A stretch of DNA of 64,000 bases, from assembly GCA_002410325.1 (NCBI GenBank), contig DHRK01000035.1, positions 1 to 64,000 of the forward strand, read 5' to 3'. The notes beneath the pieces were generated by a model, which was not told where the DNA came from, ran no database searches, and worked only from the letters and a program-made list of their open reading frames with translations. Origin of the DNA: Syntrophomonas sp. UBA5314 (GTDB taxonomy: Bacteria; Bacillota; Syntrophomonadia; Syntrophomonadales; Syntrophomonadaceae). Position 1 is the stretch's first letter. Each line of letters opens with the position of its first letter. Below, one piece after another: positions 30,895-37,722 of the stretch. The translations under genes and the position numbers were made by a program.

Positions 30895-33357
30895 TCACTC
30901 CTCAATAAAAGTAGGTCCGACAACGGCATAGCGATCGGTTATTCGGGCTCCCAATCTGGTGTATAGGCCGGCAAATCGATCGGCCACCAGAAAGGCTCCC
31001 AAAATCGGGTAAACCACCTGGTAATTTCGGCTGTAACTGGTATAGGATTCTATATCAAGGGCTTTGATGTCAACCAGTTCCTGGTACACCATGTTTTCAT
31101 CATTTAGATCCTCAAGTTCTTCCCTGCTCAAGCCTCTGGAAAACAGCACTCCCTGCCCTTCCCTTTCCAGGTAGGGTTTGATGATACAGGGGCGCCCGTT
31201 CCAGGCCAGGTAGGTCGGGACCAGGTATCGTTCGATCAATTCTTTCTCACCCGGAGTATAAAAATCCTCCTGCAGCAGCTGCCAGACCAGGGCCAAAAAA
31301 GCCTTGCTCTGCGGTATGAGCGCGCAGGGCGGGTTTAGGCCGCAGATACTGGACAAACCAGCCAGTAAAGAGCGGCTGCGCCTGTCTTCGGCCAGCCAAT
31401 CCAGCGGATAGTAACGAAAAAGGCCGTCCAGCTTCCGGCTGTTCAGAAGCAGATCTCCGCCCTGGTAGCGCAAGCCGCTGATATCGCCGTAGACCAGCCT
31501 CTCAACCCGGGGTTCCAGTATGGCCCCCATCTGCCTCAAAATCGACCAGTCTTCCTCATCCCCGGCACAGGCTGCCATACCCAGAGTCCTCACCGGGTGA
31601 GTCAGGGTGCTGGTATATTCGGAGAACTTTCCGGCTATGAGCGCGGTCAATTCCCGGTTGGGATCTTTCAGACCGGGGCAATGGGGAGCCAGCAAACGGT
31701 TGAGGCCGATCGCTTCAAGGCCCCCCGGGGTGTCGGTATTCAATTCCAGCAAACGCAGGCGGCCTTCACGGTCAAGCGCCCAGTCCAGGCGGCCGATAAA
31801 AGTCAGCCAGGGGAAATGATCGTTGCGCAGCATTTCGCCCAACTGCTCCGGTATCCCCAGTAAAGGGCCCAATATGCTGAAGTTTTGCCGGACCAGATTG
31901 CTGGTTTTTAAGAACACCCGGGCCAGGGCTTCAGTGGCATAGGCCAGCTCGTTATAAATCGAAGAAGTCAATACGACCGGGTCTATGGAAAAGGATTCCC
32001 ATTCTCCGGTATAAACCCGGGTATAATCGTATTGAAATGCGGCCTGCAGGGCAGTTTCCCGCCATAAGGCGCGGTGCTCGCCCTCGCCTGAGCCGATGGT
32101 TTGGATCTTGACCGGCTCGGCAGCAGCCGGCCGCAGCCCGACCGGGGTAAACCAAACCGTGTCATCGTGGCTCAAATAATCGGTCGACCAGCGCACACAG
32201 GTCCCGGCAAAATCGCCGCAGGTGAAATATATGCCGTAATTGCCAAAGCCCACGGCGTTTTCATATTCCCTCCCGTTGTAGCAGGATACTACGCGGCGTT
32301 TTATCGGAACGAATTCCTGCATGATATGGGGCTGAGCCGACTGCCTCACGTAGTTTACGGTTTCCCGCCATTCGCAGTCGTTCATCATAGCTCCTATGTA
32401 AACCGCTTCGCTGTACCGGCCGAATACCGATTTTAAAACCCACTGCTCCCGGCCGGCCAGAAGTTCTCCGGCATCCAGAGGATCAAACATCCGGGTATAA
32501 GGTATGGTCTCCTTTATGGCCGCCTGTTCCTCGCCACTCAAAACCTGGGGGTGGTTTTGTAAAAGCTCCCACAGGTAAGCGAAGAAGCTCTTGGCCTGGG
32601 GAATAATGGCCCGCGGGTCGTTAAGCAAAAGAATCACTCCCCGCTCGTAGAGCTTTAAAAGGCCGGGGTAATCGTTTATTTCGTGGCTGAATTCGGTCGG
32701 GTACTGGTGCAGGACCAGGTCCAACGGCTCTCCGAAAGCGCTTAGCTTCTCGCGCCTTACACGAAGATTGCGGCCTCCCGCAAACCGGCAGGGATATCCC
32801 AGGGGCTTTAGCAGATCGGCAAATAAATAGGCCAGGTGGGCTTCATCATAATGGTTGGGATCAAACAGCATTCCTACTTGGGGCGGATCCGCTCCATTGC
32901 CGAATTGGGCCCATAAATCGCTTATCCCCCGCCTGAACCTATCGGCAAACCCGCGATTGGGATTGCCCTCGGGATTGTATAAATCGGATATTATGATTTC
33001 CCGCTGCAGGGAAGGTTTATCGTAGTTGAACTCGGAAAAGAAGACGCCGCCTTTGGCCCTTTCGAAGGCGTCATAACGGACCCAGAAGAAGGGTCTCAGA
33101 TTACAGTCAAGCCCCAAAATCGGCTTCTTAAATGGGAAATCGGGCAGCATCGGGGCCGGATGAAGTCCGGGCTGCTCCAGGTATTGACGGACCAGGCGCT
33201 CAACCAGACGGTAGAGAACAGCCGCCGAATCGACCATTTTATGAAAAATCTCCGGCTCCAGGTAGGAAGCCTGGGGGGAGAACAATTCCAGATCCCGCGG
33301 GGAGCTGGGCAGATAGTAATCGAAATTTAAAGAAGTGATCAAATCTTCCTGTTTCAT
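30895..33357 (-). CDS. Tandem-duplicated glutathionylspermidine-synthetase-like ATP-grasp protein
   Basis: An 820-residue cytoplasmic protein built from two copies of a GSP_synth-type (preATP-grasp plus ATP-grasp) module. These enzymes form amide bonds using ATP, as in the synthetase half of E. coli Gss and in the YjfC/YgiC families. Copy 1 (about 1-430) carries R94, D96, E109 and N111 in VRYDAF...SEFNYDKP, K309 in VLKSVFGRY, IMQEFVP and GDFAGTCVRW. Copy 2 (about 440-820) has R523, D525, E538 and N540 in IGRLDWAL...LELNTDTP, K727 in IIKPYLEREG, VYQELVD and RFAGLYTRLG. IIPQAKSFFAYLWELL (251-266) and LIPQSKAFLALVWQLL (680-695) show the duplication directly. Both halves keep the apparent ATP/metal residues. 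Substrates are unknown; glutathionylspermidine itself is unlikely to be the product in this organism. GGAG lies 9 bases before the start. Confidence 0.85.
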   Translation of the reverse strand: MKQEDLITSLNFDYYLPSSPRDLELFSPQASYLEPEIFHKMVDSAAVLYRLVERLVRQYLEQPGLHPAPMLPDFPFKKPILGLDCNLRPFFWVRYDAFERAKGGVFFSEFNYDKPSLQREIIISDLYNPEGNPNRGFADRFRRGISDLWAQFGNGADPPQVGMLFDPNHYDEAHLAYLFADLLKPLGYPCRFAGGRNLRVRREKLSAFGEPLDLVLHQYPTEFSHEINDYPGLLKLYERGVILLLNDPRAIIPQAKSFFAYLWELLQNHPQVLSGEEQAAIKETIPYTRMFDPLDAGELLAGREQWVLKSVFGRYSEAVYIGAMMNDCEWRETVNYVRQSAQPHIMQEFVPIKRRVVSCYNGREYENAVGFGNYGIYFTCGDFAGTCVRWSTDYLSHDDTVWFTPVGLRPAAAEPVKIQTIGSGEGEHRALWRETALQAAFQYDYTRVYTGEWESFSIDPVVLTSSIYNELAYATEALARVFLKTSNLVRQNFSILGPLLGIPEQLGEMLRNDHFPWLTFIGRLDWALDREGRLRLLELNTDTPGGLEAIGLNRLLAPHCPGLKDPNRELTALIAGKFSEYTSTLTHPVRTLGMAACAGDEEDWSILRQMGAILEPRVERLVYGDISGLRYQGGDLLLNSRKLDGLFRYYPLDWLAEDRRSRSLLAGLSSICGLNPPCALIPQSKAFLALVWQLLQEDFYTPGEKELIERYLVPTYLAWNGRPCIIKPYLEREGQGVLFSRGLSREELEDLNDENMVYQELVDIKALDIESYTSYSRNYQVVYPILGAFLVADRFAGLYTRLGARITDRYAVVGPTFIEE

Positions 33358-33377
33358 CGGGACGGCTCCACTCTTCT

Positions 33378-33791
33378 TTAACCTGCTGCTCCGCCTTTGG
33401 AGATGGAATATCCTCCCACCGAAGATTTCTTGGCTGCGGCGCTGGACCCCCAGGTGGCCCGCCTCGAATTCGAGTAGGAAGACCCCGTATACATAAACGG
33501 ACGGTAATAGTACCCGGAACCCGGATTATAGTAACTGTAACCCTGTTCTTCGTCCTGCTCCCATTCGCGTTCGGCTTCCTGGGCTCCTTTTTCCTTTTCT
33601 TTCTCTAGAACCAGGTTTTGTTTGGCATTGTTTTTAGGGTCTGCCGCCAGAGTTGTGGTGGACTCTCCGACGCTGGCGAACACCAGAGCGACCGCAAAGC
33701 TCAAGGCCAGCGCCTTATTGGCTGGAAGGTATTTTTTTAATTCAATAAGTGCTGTTTCTTTTTCGGTTTCCTCTTTCCCTCTCCTGGCCAT
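33378..33791 (-). CDS. Small exported Tyr/Gly/Ser-rich protein, candidate ATP-grasp substrate
   Basis: A 137-residue protein with an unusual layout: a charged N-terminus (residues 1-25), one hydrophobic segment (26-41) that may be a signal or anchor, a Lys/Glu-rich stretch (KEKEKGAQEAEREWEQDEEQ), and a low-complexity C-terminal third rich in Tyr, Ser and Gly (SYYNPGSGYYYRPF, SSVGGYSISKGGAAG). In the E. coli ygiBC and yjfMC pairs a small DUF1190 protein with a Ser/Gly-rich tail is encoded next to the ATP-grasp gene. This protein occupies the same position (20 bp upstream of the ATP-grasp gene), so it may be the acceptor or carrier. Homology to DUF1190 is suspected from character, not shown. 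GGGGAGG precedes the ATG by 7 bases. Confidence 0.7.
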   Translation of the reverse strand: MARRGKEETEKETALIELKKYLPANKALALSFAVALVFASVGESTTTLAADPKNNAKQNLVLEKEKEKGAQEAEREWEQDEEQGYSYYNPGSGYYYRPFMYTGSSYSNSRRATWGSSAAAKKSSVGGYSISKGGAAG

Positions 33792-33832
33792 ACAAAAACC
33801 TCCCCTAAACCTGATTCCCCAACCGGCCCGCT

Positions 33833-34507
33833 TTATTGCAGGTCGGTTTTAGATAATATATATTCCTCAAGCTCCATATGGTTCTGCTTTAGATGTAGAG
33901 CATAAGCCGCTGCATCCTCCATGACCGGTTCCAGGTGATAAAAGCTCACCCGTGATATTGCAAGTGCGTTTAACATATCCACACTGGGCAAATGGTCGGG
34001 ACCCAGTTCGTACTGGTTGTTGAATCGGTCCCGCAGGGTCCTCTTGCTCACCCGGGTGCGATAGCGCTGGCTGTCCAATATAAAAGCGAATCCTTTTACT
34101 TCATCAACCGGCTTCAGGGCCAGCCCGTAGCTTGCCAGGTCGTTGATATAGCTGTCGCCGCCGACCAGCCCGAAAGGATGGAGGGGGCATAAAAAAGTCA
34201 AAATCGGCTTTATCTGCAAACGGTTTTGCAGTAAACAGGCCAGCCGCATACCGGACCGGGCCGGAATATCGATAAGAGCCAGGTGCGCTGTCCCGGCGTC
34301 TTGCAAGGAGGGTCCGATCTGGCGAAACAAACGGGTGGATTGAAGTTGGGGCTGCCTTAAAGCAATGTCCGGATAGTGTTTTAATGATACGAAATTGGCT
34401 TTGCTGAAAAAACAGGTAAAAGGACCGGCGCCTTGCGCCCAGCGCTCATAGAGATCGCGAAAATCAATTTCATGCAGTGTACCAGGCTGACGGATCTCTT
34501 TATTCAT
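33833..34507 (-). CDS. Unknown protein of the ATP-grasp operon
   Basis: A 224-residue soluble protein I cannot assign. It has no signal peptide or membrane helix. Segments such as GTAHLALIDIPARSGMRLACLLQNRLQIKPILTFL and GLVGGDSYINDLASYGLAL have alternating hydrophobic strands and Gly turns, suggesting an alpha/beta fold with a possible small-molecule or nucleotide pocket, but no known catalytic motif is seen. Its ATG overlaps the end of a 58-residue gene by 8 bases, indicating translational coupling. Conservation of this gene beside other GSP_synth/DUF350 clusters would be the best clue to function. Confidence 0.75.
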   Translation of the reverse strand: MNKEIRQPGTLHEIDFRDLYERWAQGAGPFTCFFSKANFVSLKHYPDIALRQPQLQSTRLFRQIGPSLQDAGTAHLALIDIPARSGMRLACLLQNRLQIKPILTFLCPLHPFGLVGGDSYINDLASYGLALKPVDEVKGFAFILDSQRYRTRVSKRTLRDRFNNQYELGPDHLPSVDMLNALAISRVSFYHLEPVMEDAAAYALHLKQNHMELEEYILSKTDLQ

Positions 34508-34676
34508 TGGCCTCTACCAGGCAGAAAACCCGGTTAAGATTGATATATTGCTGGTTGCCCTCTTCATCCCTGATAATTACGACTCCGTTGTCATAGCGCA
34601 TTATATTACCGCTGAATACATAATCGGTCTCCGAGCGGTTCCAGTCGTCAATGGTCGCATATATATAAATTTTCAA
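34500..34676 (-). CDS. 58-residue protein of the ATP-grasp operon (TTG start)
   Basis: A small gene easily missed because of its length and start codon. TTG 34676 is preceded at 7 bases by a full AGGAGG, which itself overlaps the stop codon of the DUF350 gene (TAGGAGG). The frame then stays open for 58 codons and overlaps the next gene by 8 bases, giving perfectly coupled spacing. The product begins KIYIYATIDDWNRSE and continues with short beta strands (YVFSGNIMRYDNG, VVIIRDEEG, QYINLNRVFCLVE), resembling a small SH3- or Sm-like beta-barrel. Function unknown; it may be an adaptor for the operon's enzymes. Confidence 0.75.
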   Translation of the reverse strand: MKIYIYATIDDWNRSETDYVFSGNIMRYDNGVVIIRDEEGNQQYINLNRVFCLVEANE

Positions 34677-34687
34677 GGGTTATCCTC

Positions 34688-35125
34688 CTAACTGATGCTC
34701 GCTCCAACAATATAGGATATAGCGAGAAAAGCGGTAAACATTATTACGCCCACCGCGCGGTTGTCCTTTTTCAGTTCGTCGGAAGTTTTAAATTGGGGGG
34801 TGCCTATATCGAAAAGGAGCCATCCCACCAGCATGCCTGCTATGCCTACCCCGCCCCAGATCAAAACCCCGGTCAGAGAGCTGTTAGCTATAATAGCGAA
34901 GCGAAGGATGTTGGCCAGTCCCAGGATCATACCCCCGCTGGCCAGCGCTACAGCGACGTTGCCTTTCTGAATCTCTTGCAGGTCATTATAATGAGTGACC
35001 AGGGAGAAAATCAGAACTCCGACCAGCAGAACCGCCAGTCCGGCCAGGTAGCAAACACCTGTGGCAATGTAGGGATTCATACCCGAAAAGCTAGTAACCA
35101 TTCCAATAATGTTCAATTCGTTCAA
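34688..35125 (-). CDS. DUF350 family membrane protein (YjfL-like)
   Basis: A 145-residue integral membrane protein with four helices. The DUF350 pattern is visible: SLVTHYNDLQEIQKGNVAVALASGGMILGLANILRFAI, then WGGVGIAGMLVGWLLFD and a terminal NRAVGVIMFTAFLAISYIVG, with characteristic Gly and Asn in the membrane. E. coli YjfL belongs to this family and is encoded beside the ATP-grasp protein YjfC and the DUF1190 protein YjfM, matching this operon. It is the first gene after a promoter at 35150. The start is uncertain: TTG 35125 (AGGAGG only 2 bases away) or TTG 35116 (11 bases away). Confidence 0.87.
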   Translation of the reverse strand: MNELNIIGMVTSFSGMNPYIATGVCYLAGLAVLLVGVLIFSLVTHYNDLQEIQKGNVAVALASGGMILGLANILRFAIIANSSLTGVLIWGGVGIAGMLVGWLLFDIGTPQFKTSDELKKDNRAVGVIMFTAFLAISYIVGASIS

Positions 35126-35149
35126 CCCCTCCTAGCAAATACTACCACT

Positions 35150-35178
35150 ATTATACTTGTTAACCTATCCAGTAATAA
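35150..35178 (-). promoter_or_regulatory. Promoter of the DUF350/ATP-grasp operon
   Basis: On the minus strand TTATTA (35178-35173), a 17-base spacer and a perfect TATAAT (35155-35150), 25 bp before the first start codon. It separates this operon from the upstream protease gene. Confidence 0.6.
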
Positions 35179-35209
35179 AGTGGCAGGGTGAATTGGAACT
35201 ATAAATATG

Positions 35210-36019
35210 TCAAAAGGACGGCCATTGCAATTGGTCGGCGAGTCCGGCCAGGGGTATGGCCAGGGCGGCGCTGTTTTCTCCCTGGCCGGTCATGGCAAAG
35301 ACCACCCCGGCCACTCTGCCCTGCTTATCCAGCACCGGGCTGCCGCTGTTGCCGGGAGCTATGTTGGCTTGAATCACCATCACTCTAAAACCGTCGTCCT
35401 CTCCAACTGCATAACCGGCCAGGCTGCCCTGTACCGGTATTCCCTGATAACCCTGGGGGTCTCCGACAATGGTTAAAAGCTCCCCCGCTGCCGGAAGACG
35501 CGAATAATCAGGAGCCAGGACCGGAAGATCCCGGGCGTCTAATTGCACCAGGGCTAAATCCAGATCCCCTACCGGCTTAATTTGATTACTGGTAAAGGAG
35601 CGTCCATCGGCAAAATCTATCCGCACCTCCTGGCAATTGTCCAGCACGTGCCGGTTGGTTATGATAAGGCCCCGGGCATCGATATTAAAGCCGGTGCCCT
35701 GCCGGGGAGACGCGGCCATGCTCCCCGGCGTGGAATCAAAGGCCCGTATTTTCACAATTGCCGGACGGGAGTTTTTTACAATTTCCTCTGAACTCAGAGT
35801 GTGGAACTGCTGCAAGTAAGGCGGCAGATCTCCCAGCAGGGAATTTAAGTTGGCCACGATGAGACCCAAAAAAGCCAATAGGCATAGGAGGGCCATAAAG
35901 CGCCGGAGCAGCGGCCGGCGTTTCTCCCCCTCATCATGGAAAGCGGAGTCTTCTTCAGGCGGCCAGTCATTGTCGCCGGCGCTCATTTTACTGTCCAGTT
36001 CCCGGTCTTCTGGCGGCAT
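35210..36019 (-). CDS. Membrane-anchored trypsin-like serine protease (HtrA-like, no PDZ)
   Basis: A 269-residue protein: a charged cytoplasmic N-terminus (1-37), one membrane helix (about 40-62) and an extracytoplasmic chymotrypsin-fold protease. The triad is visible as His in IITNRHVLDN, Asp in VGDLDLALVQLD and Ser in APGNSGSPVL. The HtrA/DegP-like family usually has one or two C-terminal PDZ domains; here the protein ends right after the protease domain, so it lacks them. It follows the DUF362 gene with one base between stop and start, so those two are co-transcribed. It probably cleaves or checks envelope proteins; a link to the adjacent ATP-grasp operon is possible but unproven. Confidence 0.88.
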   Translation of the reverse strand: MPPEDRELDSKMSAGDNDWPPEEDSAFHDEGEKRRPLLRRFMALLCLLAFLGLIVANLNSLLGDLPPYLQQFHTLSSEEIVKNSRPAIVKIRAFDSTPGSMAASPRQGTGFNIDARGLIITNRHVLDNCQEVRIDFADGRSFTSNQIKPVGDLDLALVQLDARDLPVLAPDYSRLPAAGELLTIVGDPQGYQGIPVQGSLAGYAVGEDDGFRVMVIQANIAPGNSGSPVLDKQGRVAGVVFAMTGQGENSAALAIPLAGLADQLQWPSF

Positions 36020-36020
36020 C

Positions 36021-37154
36021 TCAGCTTCCCTTCTTTACTTCCCGGGGGCGCAGGCCGCCCAGGATGCGGCCCGGCAGAGGAACATAGAGCGATATGGCTC
36101 CTTCCGGGCACATTTCCTGACAGCAATAACAGCGCAGGCAGCGTTGGTAATCATAGGCGGGCAGCGAAGCGGGTCCCGGCCAATTCAAAGCGGACGGCTT
36201 GACCGGACAGCATGAAACGCATATCCCGCAGCACCGGCAGCGGGTCTTGTCGATTACCGGCCTGGGAACCAGGCTCTGCCGAAAACGGCCGGCCTGGACG
36301 GTAAGGCTGCCCGATGGGTGGGCCGTTTTAAAATCCAGCTTCTCAGCCGGCCCGCGAAATTCTCCCAGTATCTCTATATCCTCCGGTTGGCTATGTCCCA
36401 GACCGGCCTCATTACCGATGACGATGGTGGGAATAGTCTCCGGTTCCAGGCCCAGCAGACGGCATACGCTTGCATCCAGGGCCACCGGATCGGTGGATAT
36501 GGCAACCAAGCCCAGGTGGCGGGGCTGTCCGCCGCGCGGTCCGTTGCCCTCCATAGCCACAATTCCATCCAATATATAAAGACGCGGTTTCAAAGCAAGG
36601 TTCAAGTCGACCAGCATGCGGGCAAAGTCGCCTGGATCGGGCAATTTCAGGTGAAACTCTCCTTTTAACAGCCCCGGAATGCACCCGAACTGGTTTTTAA
36701 CCGCGCCGGTCATGCGCATTAATCCATGGGTTTTTAGCTTGGGCAGGCTGACCAGGCCGTCACAGGCCAAAACTCCGGCAGCTATCATAAAAGTACGGTT
36801 TTGGGCGGCCTCCGGTGAGTGCAGGGGCTGGGCCTGTGCGAAATCGGCCATTTCTATACCCAGCTCCCGGGCCGGATCCAAAAGGCCGGCTTTCCTGGCC
36901 ACCCGGGGCAGGCTTCCAATTCCGGGAGAATCTCCAAAAACCAGCTTTACTCCGTAATCCTGAAGAATCTGCGCCGCCGCCCGGAACACTTCAGGGTGGG
37001 TGGTGACGGCCCGTTCCGGAGGATCAGCGGCTAACAGATTAGGCTTTAAGAGGATTTTTTCCCCGGGGTGAAACAGCTCCCGGCCCCCAAGCAGATTCAG
37101 TCCTTCTTCCAGGACAGCCAGCAACCGCTCAGGCTTATATTCTTCACAGGTCAT
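36021..37154 (-). CDS. DUF362 protein with two C-terminal 4Fe-4S clusters (N-terminus possibly frameshifted)
   Basis: A 377-residue soluble Fe-S protein. The DUF362 domain shows KILLKPNLL, THPEVFRAAAQIL, GDSPG, SLPKLKTHG and TGAVKNQFGCIPG. The C-terminus has a double ferredoxin motif, CRCCGICVSCCP and CLRCYCCQEMCP. The reaction is unknown; it is probably an electron carrier or redox enzyme. The N-terminus is odd: the ATG at 37154 has no ribosome site, and the usual first strand of DUF362 (K-V-A-V-V-x-x-x-C-x-x-Y) is encoded just upstream in another frame. Removing one G in the GGG at 37163-37165 would join ATG 37182 to this frame, giving NDKVAVVLMTCEEY. Either a recent frameshift, a sequence error or an unusual start (ATA/ACG) is possible. 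Confidence 0.8.
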   Translation of the reverse strand: MTCEEYKPERLLAVLEEGLNLLGGRELFHPGEKILLKPNLLAADPPERAVTTHPEVFRAAAQILQDYGVKLVFGDSPGIGSLPRVARKAGLLDPARELGIEMADFAQAQPLHSPEAAQNRTFMIAAGVLACDGLVSLPKLKTHGLMRMTGAVKNQFGCIPGLLKGEFHLKLPDPGDFARMLVDLNLALKPRLYILDGIVAMEGNGPRGGQPRHLGLVAISTDPVALDASVCRLLGLEPETIPTIVIGNEAGLGHSQPEDIEILGEFRGPAEKLDFKTAHPSGSLTVQAGRFRQSLVPRPVIDKTRCRCCGICVSCCPVKPSALNWPGPASLPAYDYQRCLRCYCCQEMCPEGAISLYVPLPGRILGGLRPREVKKGS

Positions 37155-37220
37155 CAGGACTACCCGCGACTTTATCGTTCATCACTCCCGCATATAAAAA
37201 TCAGGCCTGGGAATGTCCAT

Positions 37221-37249
37221 ATTATACCCTATTGTTTAATCCTGGCCAA
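37221..37249 (-). promoter_or_regulatory. Promoter of the DUF362/protease operon
   Basis: On the minus strand TTGGCC (37249-37244), a 17-base spacer and TATAAT (37226-37221), about 40-70 bp before the possible start codons. Confidence 0.65.
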
Positions 37250-37306
37250 AAAATCACACTTTAAGCATTAAAGAACCAACTCCCGCACATTTTATGAGAA
37301 AGACAG

Positions 37307-37338
37307 TTGACAAATAGGTAGGGGGGGTACACTATATT
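37307..37338 (+). promoter_or_regulatory. Copper-responsive promoter with CsoR-type operator
   Basis: TTGACA (37307-37312) is followed by ATAGGTAGGGGGGGTACAC and an AT-rich -10 region (TATATT 37333-37338, or TACACT 37328-37333). The G-tract flanked by TA and GTA (37314-37330) matches the GC-tract pseudo-palindromes bound by CsoR repressors. It lies 25-60 bp before csoR. Confidence 0.65.
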
Positions 37339-37363
37339 AGTATAATAATAAGGCGGTGATAAG

Positions 37364-37693
37364 ATGGATGAATTCAATGATTCCTGCCCTTCCTGCCAGG
37401 AGGGTTCGGACGGCCAGCGCTACAGCCATCACAGTGAAAAAACCATTCACGAACTGGTCAGCCGGATGAACCGAATTGAAGGACAGATTCGCGGTATAAA
37501 AGGTATGATCGAACGGCATGTTTACTGCGACGATATTCTGAACCAGATTGCCTCCGCCCAGTCGGCTCTGTATGGGGTGGCTAAATTGCTTTTAGAAAAC
37601 CATATGAAATCCTGCGTGGTGGAGCAGCTTGAGGCCGGCGACCGGGAAGTGATCGACGAAGTTGTAAAGACCATATTTAAGCTGATGAAATAA
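37364..37693 (+). CDS. csoR: CsoR-family copper-sensing repressor
   Basis: A 109-residue all-helical DNA-binding repressor that releases its operator on binding Cu(I). The family core HELVSRMNRIEGQIRGIKGMIE is followed by the Cu(I) ligands in the C-H-C pattern: Cys in HVYCDDIL, His and Cys in LLLENHMKSCV. The N-terminal CPSC and HH residues are an additional possible metal site. It heads the csoR-copA-copZ operon and should autoregulate through the G-tract operator just upstream. AAGGCGGTGAT precedes the ATG. Thirty bases separate it from the copA start. Confidence 0.93.
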   Translation: MDEFNDSCPSCQEGSDGQRYSHHSEKTIHELVSRMNRIEGQIRGIKGMIERHVYCDDILNQIASAQSALYGVAKLLLENHMKSCVVEQLEAGDREVIDEVVKTIFKLMK

Positions 37694-37722
37694 TGCACTG
37701 TGCATCTTTGGGAGGTGATCAG

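Noticed and set aside
30895..33357. Annotation as a true glutathionylspermidine synthetase
   Set aside because: No amidase half, an unusual duplication, and a host unlikely to make glutathione; only the fold relationship is supported.
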